A stretch of DNA of 64,000 nucleotides from Deltaproteobacteria bacterium RIFOXYD12_FULL_56_24. Lineage in GTDB: Bacteria; Desulfobacterota; Desulfobulbia; Desulfobulbales; Desulfurivibrionaceae. The translations under genes were made by a program, and so were the position numbers. Shown one piece after another: positions 40,002 through 48,368 of this stretch (the stretch's first letter is position 1; each line of letters starts with the position of its first letter). The notes below the pieces were generated by a model. That model was not told the DNA's origin, did not search any database, and saw nothing but the letters and a program-made list of their open reading frames with translations. The stretch lies in contig MGTD01000007.1 of assembly GCA_001799285.1 (NCBI GenBank), positions 62,001-126,000 of the forward strand. Reading direction: 5' to 3'.

Positions 40002-41045
40002 ATGGCGCAGGCAAAGATCCTCATCGCTGACGACGACATCCTGGTTCGGGAAGCCGTTTACAAAATCCTCACCATGTTCGGTCACACGGTGGTCTCCTGC
40101 GCCAGCGGCGAAGAGGCCCTGGCCGCCCTGGCCTGTGATTTCGATCTCATCATCCTCGATATCAACATGCCTGGCCTTGACGGCTTTGAAACCCTTAAGC
40201 GGATCAACGACTGCAATTACGGGATCCCGGTGATCTTCCTCACCGGCGCGGGCTCCATGGAGTACGCGGTCAAGGCCATCAACCTTGGAGCCTACGACTT
40301 CATCCCCAAGCCCATCGAAGACCTGGACATCTTCAACATCAAGGTCAAGCGGGCCATTGAAAAACGGAAGTACGTCCTCCAAGAGAAGGTTTACAAAGAA
40401 AATCTCGAAAGCGAAGTACGCAGCAAGACCCGCGAACTGGCGAAAAAAAACCGCCTGCTGGAAGAATACAACGAGGATCTGGAAGTCTCCACCCTGAACA
40501 CCATGCTTACCCTGCAAACTGCCCTGGAAGAAAAGGACATGTATACCGCCGGGCACACCAACCGGGTCACCTTCCACGCCATGAACATCGCCAAGGCCCT
40601 GCACCTGACCGAGAAGGAAATGACCGTGCTGGAGCGGGCCTGCAAGGTCCACGACATCGGCAAGCTGGTGATAGATGTCAATTACATCCGCAAACCCGGG
40701 CCGCTCTCCGATGAAGAGTGGTTGCTGATGAAAAAACATCCGGAGATCGGGGCCAACATCATCACGCCCCTGGCCTTCATGCAGGAGGAGATCTTCATCG
40801 TCCGCCACCACCACGAAAGGTTGGATGGCAAGGGATATCCGGACGCCCTGGGCGGCAGCGACCTGAACCTGCTGACTAAAATCATCACCGTGGCGGACAG
40901 CTTTGACGCCATGACCTCCATGCGCAGCTACAAAAAAAACATGGAGCCCCTGACGGCCATTGCCGAGCTGCACCGTTGCGCCGGGAGCCAGTTTGACCCC
41001 GAAGTGGTGCGGGTCTTCGTCGAGGTCCTCGATAGCCAGATATAA
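40002..41045 (+). CDS. Response regulator with HD-GYP phosphodiesterase domain
   Basis: REC MAQAKILIADDDILVREAVYKIL; HDIGKLVIDVNYI...HHERLDGKGYPDALGG. Confidence 0.92.
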   Translation: MAQAKILIADDDILVREAVYKILTMFGHTVVSCASGEEALAALACDFDLIILDINMPGLDGFETLKRINDCNYGIPVIFLTGAGSMEYAVKAINLGAYDFIPKPIEDLDIFNIKVKRAIEKRKYVLQEKVYKENLESEVRSKTRELAKKNRLLEEYNEDLEVSTLNTMLTLQTALEEKDMYTAGHTNRVTFHAMNIAKALHLTEKEMTVLERACKVHDIGKLVIDVNYIRKPGPLSDEEWLLMKKHPEIGANIITPLAFMQEEIFIVRHHHERLDGKGYPDALGGSDLNLLTKIITVADSFDAMTSMRSYKKNMEPLTAIAELHRCAGSQFDPEVVRVFVEVLDSQI

Positions 41046-41102
41046 CCGGCCGGCAGCGCCACTAGCGCCTGCGAAGCAGATGCGCTGCTGCTGAACGGGT
41101 AC
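41042..41102 (+). mobile_element. Short B-type remnant, 61 bp
   Basis: ataaccggccggcagcgccactagcgcctgcgaag-cagatgcgctgctgctgaacgggtac looks like an internal-deletion form of a B element; no TSD. Confidence 0.5.
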
Positions 41103-41107
41103 GATTG

Positions 41108-41236
41108 TTGATCGTGTAACAACTGAAAAACGTAACGCCAAGACTCAGAGGCGCGAAGGCAACATGTTGAAATAAAAGGATTAAAGTTTTGCTACTTTGC
41201 GCCTCTGCGTTAAAAAATGAGTTGTTGCGAGTTCAT
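41108..41236 (+). mobile_element. C-type MITE-like element, 129 bp
   Basis: TTGATCGTGTAACAACTGAAAAACGTAACGCC...GAGTTGTTGCGAGTTCAT; flanked by tacgattg (41100-41107) / cacgattg (41237-41244); homologous to 54277-54405. Confidence 0.82.
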
Positions 41237-41244
41237 CACGATTG

Positions 41245-41343
41245 TTGAAATCGTAAAAAGCCACGATTACAACGGCTATTAATGTGTAAGTGTTTGATTT
41301 AGCATCTTGGGCCTGTGAACTTTTCAGGTTATTGCGAGTTCAT
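41245..41343 (+). mobile_element. D-type MITE-like element, 99 bp
   Basis: TTGAAATCGTAAAAAGCCACGATTACAACGG...GCGAGTTCAT; perfect 8-bp repeats cacgattg at 41237-41244 and 41344-41351. Confidence 0.85.
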
Positions 41344-41384
41344 CACGATTGACTTGGCCGGTTGGATGCGGTAAAAATCAAGGC

Positions 41385-41669
41385 ATGAAAATCACCCCTG
41401 AAGAAGTGCGACATGTAGCCAGGCTGGCGAGACTTTCGCTGTCAGAGGCCGAAGTAGAGAAAACCACCCTGCAACTCGATGGTATTCTGAGTTATGTGGA
41501 AAAACTGGGCGAGCTGGACACCACCGGTGTTGTGCCCACCACGCATGCCCTGGCCATCCACAATGCCTTCCGCGCAGACGAGGTTCGTGAATCCTTGTCC
41601 CAGCAGGAGGCCCTGGCCAACGGCCCGGTGCAGAACGGCGAGGCCTTCGTGGTGCCCAGGGTTATTTAG
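41385..41669 (+). CDS. gatC: Asp-tRNA(Asn)/Glu-tRNA(Gln) amidotransferase subunit C
   Basis: MKITPEEVRHVARLARLSLSEAEVEK; upstream of gatA. Confidence 0.93.
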   Translation: MKITPEEVRHVARLARLSLSEAEVEKTTLQLDGILSYVEKLGELDTTGVVPTTHALAIHNAFRADEVRESLSQQEALANGPVQNGEAFVVPRVI

Positions 41670-41678
41670 TAAGTTAGA

Positions 41679-41712
41679 GGTTATTTTCTGCGTTTTTGGG
41701 CAGAAAATAACC
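41679..41712. other. Long perfect hairpin GGTTATTTTCTGC-n8-GCAGAAAATAACC
   Basis: 13-bp perfect stem directly after gatC. Confidence 0.75.
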
Positions 41713-41873
41713 CCGTTAACGCACTTATCCTGTTTATCAGGGTTAGGAGCCGTCAAGAAATAACCTGTAAAATTTGGCCGCTAATTTACGGCTCCTTATG
41801 CCGTTTTGACCACATGAAACGTCCACGTTATTTTTTACAACGGCTTAGAAATAATCATTGCGTACTGCCCATT

Positions 41874-41901
41874 ACGGACCTCCTTGCCGAGGTCCGTTTT
41901 T
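41874..41901 (+). terminator. Rho-independent terminator-like hairpin upstream of gatA
   Basis: ACGGACCTC-cttgcc-GAGGTCCGT followed by TTTTATT. Confidence 0.7.
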
Positions 41902-41962
41902 ATTAGCGCGCTCTCCGCGCCGGCGGCAGACCTTCGGAAAACCAGCAGCGGTACGGTATATT

Positions 41963-43417
41963 ATGAAACTCCACGCCTTAACCATTCACGCCTTGCAGGA
42001 TCTCCTGGCTACGGGGGAGATCTCCTCCGTGGAGCTGACCCGGGCGGTACTCGACAGGATCGACGCTGTGGAGTCCAAGATCAACGCCTATATCACCCAG
42101 GACCGCGACACGGCCCTGGCCCAGGCAGAAGCAGCGGATGCCCAGCGGAGGCGGGGCGAAGGCGGCAACCTCTGCGGCATTCCGCTCTCCCTCAAGGATG
42201 TTCTCTGCACCAAAGGGTTGCGCACCACGGCCGGCTCCAGGATCCTCGAAACCTTCATTCCGCCCTATGACGCCACGGTGGTGGAAAGGCTGCGGGCTGA
42301 GGGCGCGGTGATCCTCGGCAAGACGAGCATGGACGAATTCGCCATGGGCTCGGCCAACGAAAACTGCGCCTACGGGGTGCCGAAAAATCCCTGGAACCTG
42401 GCCCATGTCTGCGGCGGCTCCAGCGGCGGCTCGGCCGCCTCGGTGGCGGCGGACGAATGCATCGCCTCGCTGGGCTCGGATACCGGCGGCTCCATCCGCC
42501 AGCCCGCCTCCCACTGCGGAATCGTGGGGATCAAACCCACCTATGGCCGAGTCTCCCGCTTCGGCCTCCTGGCCTATGCCTCCTCTCTGGATCAGGTCGG
42601 CCCGCTCACCAAGGATGTGCGCGACGCTGCCATCATGCTCAAGGCGATCAGCGGTTACGATCCGCGCGACTCCACCTCGATCGACCAGCCGGTGCCGGAC
42701 TACACCGGTGCCCTTACCCAAGATTGTAACGGCCTTACCATCGGCATCCCCAAGGAATACTTCGGCGCCGGGCTCGACCCGGAGGTGGAACAGGCGGTGA
42801 GCAAAGGCATTTCCCTGCTCAAGGAAGCCGGGGCCAAAATCGTGGAAATCTCCCTGCCCCACACCGAATACGGGGTAGCGGCCTACTACATCATCGCGCC
42901 GGCCGAGGCCAGCTCCAATCTGGCCCGCTACGACGGAGTCCGATACGGCTTCCGCGACCACGACCAGCAGGAACTCCTGGAGATGTACCGCCACAGCCGC
43001 TCCCAGGGATTCGGCGAGGAGGTCAAGCGACGGATCATCATCGGCACCTACGCTCTTTCCTCCGGTTACTACGATGCTTATTACAAGAAGGCCTCCCAGG
43101 TACGCACCCTGATCGTGCAGGATTACGCCAAAGCTTTTGCCCAGTGCGACCTGCTGGTCTCCCCGGTCACCCCCGCCCCGGCCTGGAAGATTGGGGCAAA
43201 AATCGACGATCCTCTCTCCGTATATCTCTCCGATATCCTTACCATTTGCACCAACCTGGCCGGCTTGCCCGGCATGTCGGTGCCCTGCGGGATAAGCAGC
43301 CACGGGTTGCCCATCGGCCTTCAGCTCCAGGCCAGCCATTTTGCCGAGGAAAAAATCTTCCAGGCCGCCTCTGCCCTGGAACAGCGGCTTGATTTGAAAA
43401 ACAGCTGTCAGTTATAA
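41963..43417 (+). CDS. gatA: Asp-tRNA(Asn)/Glu-tRNA(Gln) amidotransferase subunit A
   Basis: Amidase signature [32 protein letters not shown]; start at [11 protein letters not shown]. Confidence 0.96.
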   Translation: MKLHALTIHALQDLLATGEISSVELTRAVLDRIDAVESKINAYITQDRDTALAQAEAADAQRRRGEGGNLCGIPLSLKDVLCTKGLRTTAGSRILETFIPPYDATVVERLRAEGAVILGKTSMDEFAMGSANENCAYGVPKNPWNLAHVCGGSSGGSAASVAADECIASLGSDTGGSIRQPASHCGIVGIKPTYGRVSRFGLLAYASSLDQVGPLTKDVRDAAIMLKAISGYDPRDSTSIDQPVPDYTGALTQDCNGLTIGIPKEYFGAGLDPEVEQAVSKGISLLKEAGAKIVEISLPHTEYGVAAYYIIAPAEASSNLARYDGVRYGFRDHDQQELLEMYRHSRSQGFGEEVKRRIIIGTYALSSGYYDAYYKKASQVRTLIVQDYAKAFAQCDLLVSPVTPAPAWKIGAKIDDPLSVYLSDILTICTNLAGLPGMSVPCGISSHGLPIGLQLQASHFAEEKIFQAASALEQRLDLKNSCQL

Positions 43418-43462
43418 GCTATAAGCTATAAGCTATAAGTTAACAGCTGACAACTGACAGCT
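43403..43462. repeat. Palindromic/tandem repeat over the gatA stop codon
   Basis: 11-bp arms AGCTGTCAGTT/AACTGACAGCT around (ATAAGCT)n. Confidence 0.7.
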
Positions 43463-43482
43463 ATCTATAAGGATTTACTTCC

Positions 43483-44586
43483 ATGAAACTCCCTGTGCGC
43501 GATAACATCGCCAGCCTCATCCCCTATCCGCCGGGCAAGCCTCTGGAAGAACTGGAGCGCGAGTACGGCATCACCGGCTCCATCAAGCTGGCCTCCAACG
43601 AAAACGCCATGGGTCCGTCGCCCAAGGCCTTGGCCGCCGTGACCGACAGCCTGAAAAACCTGCACCGCTATCCCGATGGCAGCTGCTATTACCTGGCCCA
43701 GGCGCTGGCCAAAAAAATCGGCGTTGCCCAAAACCAGCTGGTCTTCGGCAACGGTTCCAACGAGATCATCCAGCTGATGATCGCAGCCTTTCTCGCGCCA
43801 GACGAAGAGGTGATCACCAGTCTGCCCACCTTTCTCGTCTACCAGAAGGCGGTTCAGGCCCAGGGCGGCATCAACCGGGTGGTGCCCCTGGTCAACATGC
43901 ACCATGACCTGGACGAAATCTCCAGCCGGATCACGGAAAAAACCCGGCTCATCTTTCTCGACAACCCCAACAATCCCTGCGGCACGGTATTCAGCAATGA
44001 GGCCTTTGCAGCCTTTCTCGACAAGGTGCCGGATCAGGTGATCGTCGTCCTCGATGAGGCATATGTTGATTTTGTCGAGCCGGCCCTGCGGCTCGACGCC
44101 CGGGACTATCTCTTGCACCGGGTGCCGGTGGTGGCCCTGCGCACCTTTTCCAAGGCCTACGGCCTGGCTGGCTTAAGAGTGGGCTACGGCCTGATGCACG
44201 CCGACATCGCCGACTATCTGCACCGGGTCAGGCAGCCATTCAACGTCAATCTTCCCGCCCAGGCGGGGGCACTTGCCGCCTTGAGCGATGACGAACATTA
44301 CGAGAAAACCATCGCCTTAACCCGCGAGGGCATCGCCTGGGTAAGCAGCGAAGTGGAAAAACTCGGCTGCCACCCCTTTCCCACCCAGACCAACTTTTTT
44401 CTCATCGATGTCAAGGCCGACGGCAAAAAGCTGTACGAGGCACTGCTCCATCAGGGAGTCATCGTCCGGCCCATGAACGCCTACGGCTACCCCACCTATA
44501 TCCGGATCACCGCAGGGTTGCCCGCGGAAAACCAGCGGTTTGTCAAAGCCCTGGCCACGGTGCTGGGCGAGCTGGATCATGCTTGA
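43483..44586 (+). CDS. hisC: Histidinol-phosphate aminotransferase
   Basis: IKLASNENAMGPSPKAL, FSKAYGLAGLRVGYG. Confidence 0.93.
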   Translation: MKLPVRDNIASLIPYPPGKPLEELEREYGITGSIKLASNENAMGPSPKALAAVTDSLKNLHRYPDGSCYYLAQALAKKIGVAQNQLVFGNGSNEIIQLMIAAFLAPDEEVITSLPTFLVYQKAVQAQGGINRVVPLVNMHHDLDEISSRITEKTRLIFLDNPNNPCGTVFSNEAFAAFLDKVPDQVIVVLDEAYVDFVEPALRLDARDYLLHRVPVVALRTFSKAYGLAGLRVGYGLMHADIADYLHRVRQPFNVNLPAQAGALAALSDDEHYEKTIALTREGIAWVSSEVEKLGCHPFPTQTNFFLIDVKADGKKLYEALLHQGVIVRPMNAYGYPTYIRITAGLPAENQRFVKALATVLGELDHA

Positions 44587-45280
44587 TCCCAAGGCCATCA
44601 TCACCATCGACGGCCCCTCGGGCGCCGGAAAAAGCACGATCAGCCGGGGGCTGGCCGCAAGGCTCCATTTTACTTATCTAGACACCGGCGCCATGTACCG
44701 GGCGGTGGGGTTGGCGCTTCAGCGACAGGGTATTGACCTGGCCGATACGGAGGCGCTCAAAAAATGTCTGGCCGGAATCGAACTGGCCCTTTCCCCCAAC
44801 GGTGACGATGACGTGCTGGTAGTGCTCAATGGCGAAGATGTTTCCCTGGCCATTCGCACCCCGGAAATGGGCTTGGTCGCCTCGCGGGTTTCCGCCGACC
44901 CGCTGGTCCGGGCGAAACTTACCGCCCTGCAGCGGCAGCTGGGGGAAAAAGGCTCCATTGTCGCCGAGGGCCGCGATATGGGCACCGTGGTTTTCCCCAC
45001 GGCGGTCGGTAAGTTTTTTCTCGACGCCTCAGCCGAGGTGCGAGCCAGCCGCCGCCAGAAACAGCTGGCGGAAAAGGGCCAGATCGTGGCCTATCAGGAA
45101 ATCCTGGACCAGATCAGCAAGCGCGACCATGATGATTCCAGGCGGACCCTTGCCCCGCTCAAACCGGCGGCTGATGCCGTTATTGTCGATTCTTCCAGCA
45201 TAGGTCCCGAGGCAATCATTGAAGGCATGCTGGCCAGCCTTGCCAAAATAGAACCAAAAGGAGGAAAGCATGACGGATGA
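44579..45280 (+). CDS. cmk: Cytidylate kinase
   Basis: IITIDGPSGAGKSTISRGLAARLHFTYLDTGAMYRAV; EGRDMGTVVFP. Confidence 0.95.
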   Translation: MLDPKAIITIDGPSGAGKSTISRGLAARLHFTYLDTGAMYRAVGLALQRQGIDLADTEALKKCLAGIELALSPNGDDDVLVVLNGEDVSLAIRTPEMGLVASRVSADPLVRAKLTALQRQLGEKGSIVAEGRDMGTVVFPTAVGKFFLDASAEVRASRRQKQLAEKGQIVAYQEILDQISKRDHDDSRRTLAPLKPAADAVIVDSSSIGPEAIIEGMLASLAKIEPKGGKHDG

Positions 45281-45617
45281 ACCCAGAACCCTTAAGCGCC
45301 GGCACCTTGTCTACTACCTTGAAGTCTACGATGATGAAACCAATGAACTCCTGGGGCATCTCGTCGATCTGACCACCACCGGCCTCAAACTGGTGAGCAA
45401 GGAGAAAATTCCCACAAACCGGAACTACAAGCTGCGGATGATGCTGCCGGCGGGATATTTTTCCCGCAAGGATCTCCATTTCGAGGCAGAGAGCAAATGG
45501 AGTTCCAACGACATCAACCCTGATTTTTATGACACGGGTTTTGCCGCGCCGACCCTTGAAGTTGCCGCCCAGAACATCATCCAGGATATGGTGAGCGAGA
45601 TAAGCTTCAATGACTGA
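45270..45617 (+). CDS. PilZ-domain protein
   Basis: RRHLVYYLEVYDDETNELLGHLVDLTTTGLKL. Confidence 0.75.
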   Translation: MTDEPRTLKRRHLVYYLEVYDDETNELLGHLVDLTTTGLKLVSKEKIPTNRNYKLRMMLPAGYFSRKDLHFEAESKWSSNDINPDFYDTGFAAPTLEVAAQNIIQDMVSEISFND

Positions 45618-46251
45618 CCTGCGACAAGAACAAAACATCCATACCATCCTCGACTGCCGGGGTCTTGTCTGCCCGCAACCGGTAATAAGGGCCAAGGAAT
45701 TGCTAGACTCTCCGGGACAAAGCGCAGTGGAGGTGCTGGTTGACAACGAGGCTGCCCGGAGCAATCTAACCAGATTCGGCAAAAGTCAGGGTTATGAGGT
45801 GGCAAGCCATTCCGCCGGAGAGGCCATCCACATAACGATCAGCAAAAAACAGAGCGGGGAGGCTGCCGCCAAGGAGCCGGCCCCTGAGAACTACCGCTGC
45901 GATCTGCCAGGCGCCGGCCTGATCTGCGTCATCCCCGCCGAGACCATGGGAAGGGGAAGCGACCCCCTGGGCGGAGTACTCATGCGGGCCTATATAAAAA
46001 CCCTCAAGAACATCAACCCCCTGCCCGCCAAAATCTTTTTTTACAACAGCGGGGTAAAAATCACCGCCACCGAATCCGACCTGATCGCCCCATTAAAGGA
46101 GCTGACTGACCTGGGGGTGGAGATCTTCTCCTGCGGCACCTGTCTGGACTTTTTCAACCTCAAGGACGACCTGCTGGTAGGCCAGGTCACCAACATGTTC
46201 GAAATCATGGACGCCGTGGCCCAGGCGGCCAAGGTGGTCAGCCCCTACTGA
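45610..46251 (+). CDS. yedF: YedF-like selenium-metabolism protein (TusA/SirA domain + DsrE-like domain)
   Basis: LDCRGLVCPQPVIRAKELLD (CPxP) then IFFYNSGVKITATESDLIAPLKELTDLGVEIFSCGTCLDFF. Confidence 0.88.
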   Translation: MTDLRQEQNIHTILDCRGLVCPQPVIRAKELLDSPGQSAVEVLVDNEAARSNLTRFGKSQGYEVASHSAGEAIHITISKKQSGEAAAKEPAPENYRCDLPGAGLICVIPAETMGRGSDPLGGVLMRAYIKTLKNINPLPAKIFFYNSGVKITATESDLIAPLKELTDLGVEIFSCGTCLDFFNLKDDLLVGQVTNMFEIMDAVAQAAKVVSPY

Positions 46252-46267
46252 AGTCTGCCGCCCTCTT

Positions 46268-47431
46268 TTGCTTATGCCCGACTCTTCTTCCCCCATCTAT
46301 CTAGACAACGCCGCCACCTCCTTTCCCAAGCCGCCGGAGGTAGCCGAGGCCATGCACCGGCTGCTCAGGGAGATCTCCTTAAGCCCGGGCCGCTCGGCCC
46401 ATCGTTTTTCCCTGGCTGCCAGCCGGGTGATCTTTGAGACCCGCGAGCGGCTTGCCGAGTTTTTCGGTTGCCAGAACTCCAGCCGAGTGGTGTTCACCAG
46501 CAATGTTACCGAGGCGCTCAATGTCGGGATATTCGGGCTGCTCACCCCCGGCGATCAGGTGCTGACCACGGGCATGGAACATAACTCGGTGATGCGCCCC
46601 CTGCGCCACCTGGAAAAGACCAAGGGCATTCGTCTTTCGTTTCTGCCAACCTCCGCCATCGGAACCATCGACCCCGACGATATCCCCAGGCGGCTGAGCG
46701 CCAAGACCCGGCTCATCATCATCAACCATCTCTCCAATGTAACCGGCGCGGTTGCCGATCTTGCCGCCATCGGCAACCGCAAGGGCGAGGCGCTGCTGAT
46801 GGTGGACGCGGCCCAGTCCGCCGGAGTTTTTCCCCTAGACATGGAAGAGATGGGCATCGATTTTCTCGCCTTTACCGGCCACAAGGGGCTGTTTGGCCCC
46901 ACCGGCACCGGCGGTTTTCTGCTGCGCGAAGAGCTCATGCTTCCGCCGCTGACCATGGGCGGCACGGGCAGCAATTCGGAGCAGGAGGAGCAGCCGCAAG
47001 GCATGCCGGACTGTCATGAGTCGGGAACGCCCAACACTCTGGGCATCGGCGGCCTGGCCGCGGGGCTGGAATTCATCCGGCAAACAGGCAGGGAAACGAT
47101 CCGGCGCCACGAAGAACACCTCACCTCCCTGCTGTTGGACGGCTTAAGCCAGATCAAGGGGCTTACCGTGTACGGTCCTCCGGTCGGCGCCGGCCGGGGC
47201 TCGGTTGTTTCCCTGACCATGGCAGGAAGAAGCGTGGCCGATCTCGCCTTTCTCCTCGACCGCCATTACGGAATCATGGCCAGAGGCGGGCTCCACTGCG
47301 CTCCGGCGGCCCACCGCAGCATCGGGACCTTTCCCCAGGGCACCCTGCGGTTTTCCCCCGGTTTTTTCAACACCGAAGCCGAAATCCAGGCAGTCCTCGC
47401 CGCCCTGGACCAGATCAGCTCCGGGTCATGA
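46268..47431 (+). CDS. Class V aminotransferase / cysteine desulfurase family
   Basis: IYLDNAATSFPKPPEVAEAM, FTGHKGLFGPTGTGGF. Confidence 0.9.
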   Translation: MLMPDSSSPIYLDNAATSFPKPPEVAEAMHRLLREISLSPGRSAHRFSLAASRVIFETRERLAEFFGCQNSSRVVFTSNVTEALNVGIFGLLTPGDQVLTTGMEHNSVMRPLRHLEKTKGIRLSFLPTSAIGTIDPDDIPRRLSAKTRLIIINHLSNVTGAVADLAAIGNRKGEALLMVDAAQSAGVFPLDMEEMGIDFLAFTGHKGLFGPTGTGGFLLREELMLPPLTMGGTGSNSEQEEQPQGMPDCHESGTPNTLGIGGLAAGLEFIRQTGRETIRRHEEHLTSLLLDGLSQIKGLTVYGPPVGAGRGSVVSLTMAGRSVADLAFLLDRHYGIMARGGLHCAPAAHRSIGTFPQGTLRFSPGFFNTEAEIQAVLAALDQISSGS

Positions 47432-47441
47432 ATCCATAAAA

Positions 47442-47594
47442 GTAACTATCCAGCAGCACCGCATCTGCGTTGTTATCAGCCTGCTCATGGGCACCAGCAC
47501 ACTTCGCAGGCTTCTGCCTAGCAGCTACGGCACTGCTGGATAGTTACGGTTTGGGTTGTTTTTGTTCGCTTCCGGCCTTGAGCTGGATAGTTAT
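47442..47594 (+). mobile_element. B-type MITE-like element, 153 bp
   Basis: GTAACTATCCAGCAG...CTGCTGGATAGTTAC...GAGCTGGATAGTTAT; perfect 8-bp TSD ccataaaa (47434-47441 / 47595-47602). Confidence 0.93.
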
Positions 47595-47618
47595 CCATAA
47601 AAAACGTAAGAGGTTTGT

Positions 47619-48032
47619 ATGAAAAGGTATCTCCAGGCATGTTCCCTGTTAATGTTGTTGCTTGCCCCAATCGCCTGCGGCGACAGATCCCCGTCGGCAT
47701 CCGGCCAGAGCCCGATCTTCCGCGCCCTTTCTCCGCAGGAGGCCAAGACTCTCATCGAGACCCGCAAGGATCTGGTGCTGGTGGATGTCCGCTCGCCGGC
47801 AGAGCTGCGCGAGGGTTCCATTCCCGGGTCGCAGCTCTTCCCCTTCGGCGAACTTGCCCGCGGCAGGATGACCCTGCCAACGGGCAAGCCACTCTTGCTG
47901 ATCTGCGCCGTGGGCGGGCGCAGCTATGCGGTGGGCCAGTATTTTTCCGGCAAGGGTTACGGGGAAATCTACAACCTGAATGGCGGGATCAGCGCCTGGA
48001 AGGCGGCGGGGCTGCCCCTGCAACAACGATGA
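47619..48032 (+). CDS. Rhodanese-domain lipoprotein
   Basis: MKRYLQACSLLMLLLAPIACGD lipobox; LVLVDVRSPAELREGSIPGS, LLICAVGGRS. Confidence 0.85.
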   Translation: MKRYLQACSLLMLLLAPIACGDRSPSASGQSPIFRALSPQEAKTLIETRKDLVLVDVRSPAELREGSIPGSQLFPFGELARGRMTLPTGKPLLLICAVGGRSYAVGQYFSGKGYGEIYNLNGGISAWKAAGLPLQQR

Positions 48033-48106
48033 TCCTGGAACTTTCCGGTTTCACGCCTGCAGGGGCTTAAATGCACGGCTAAATTCGGGCAAAACTGTCG
48101 GCCTTG

Positions 48107-48260
48107 GTAAGCGATCACAGGGCACCACATCTTGCGGCGATCGGTCCGGCTCACGTACAAAAGTACGCATCGCCGTCCCGCTTGCCGCAACCTGCGGCAC
48201 CCTGTGACCGCTTGTTCCGTAGTTATTTGACCTTTGTGGGCTTACCCCGTGATTGGTTAC
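48107..48260 (+). mobile_element. A-type MITE-like element, 154 bp
   Basis: GTAAGCGATCACAGGG...CCCTGTGACCGCTTG...CCGTGATTGGTTAC; perfect 8-bp TSD cggccttg (48099-48106 / 48261-48268). Confidence 0.95.
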
Positions 48261-48368
48261 CGGCCTTGACTTAAATCAATGCCGCAAATCAAGCTGCATG
48301 CTACTGTCAGCAAATTGAGAGGAAACCGCACACCACAACAAACCCCACACCAGGAGGACTCCGCGTCC

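Noticed and set aside
39597-41141. 514-aa antisense ORF opposite the HDAC-like and HD-GYP genes
   Set aside because: Spans two well-supported genes on the other strand; low-complexity G/H/Q-rich translation typical of shadow ORFs.
41978-43339. 453-aa antisense ORF opposite gatA
   Set aside because: Shadow ORF of gatA; no coherent domain.
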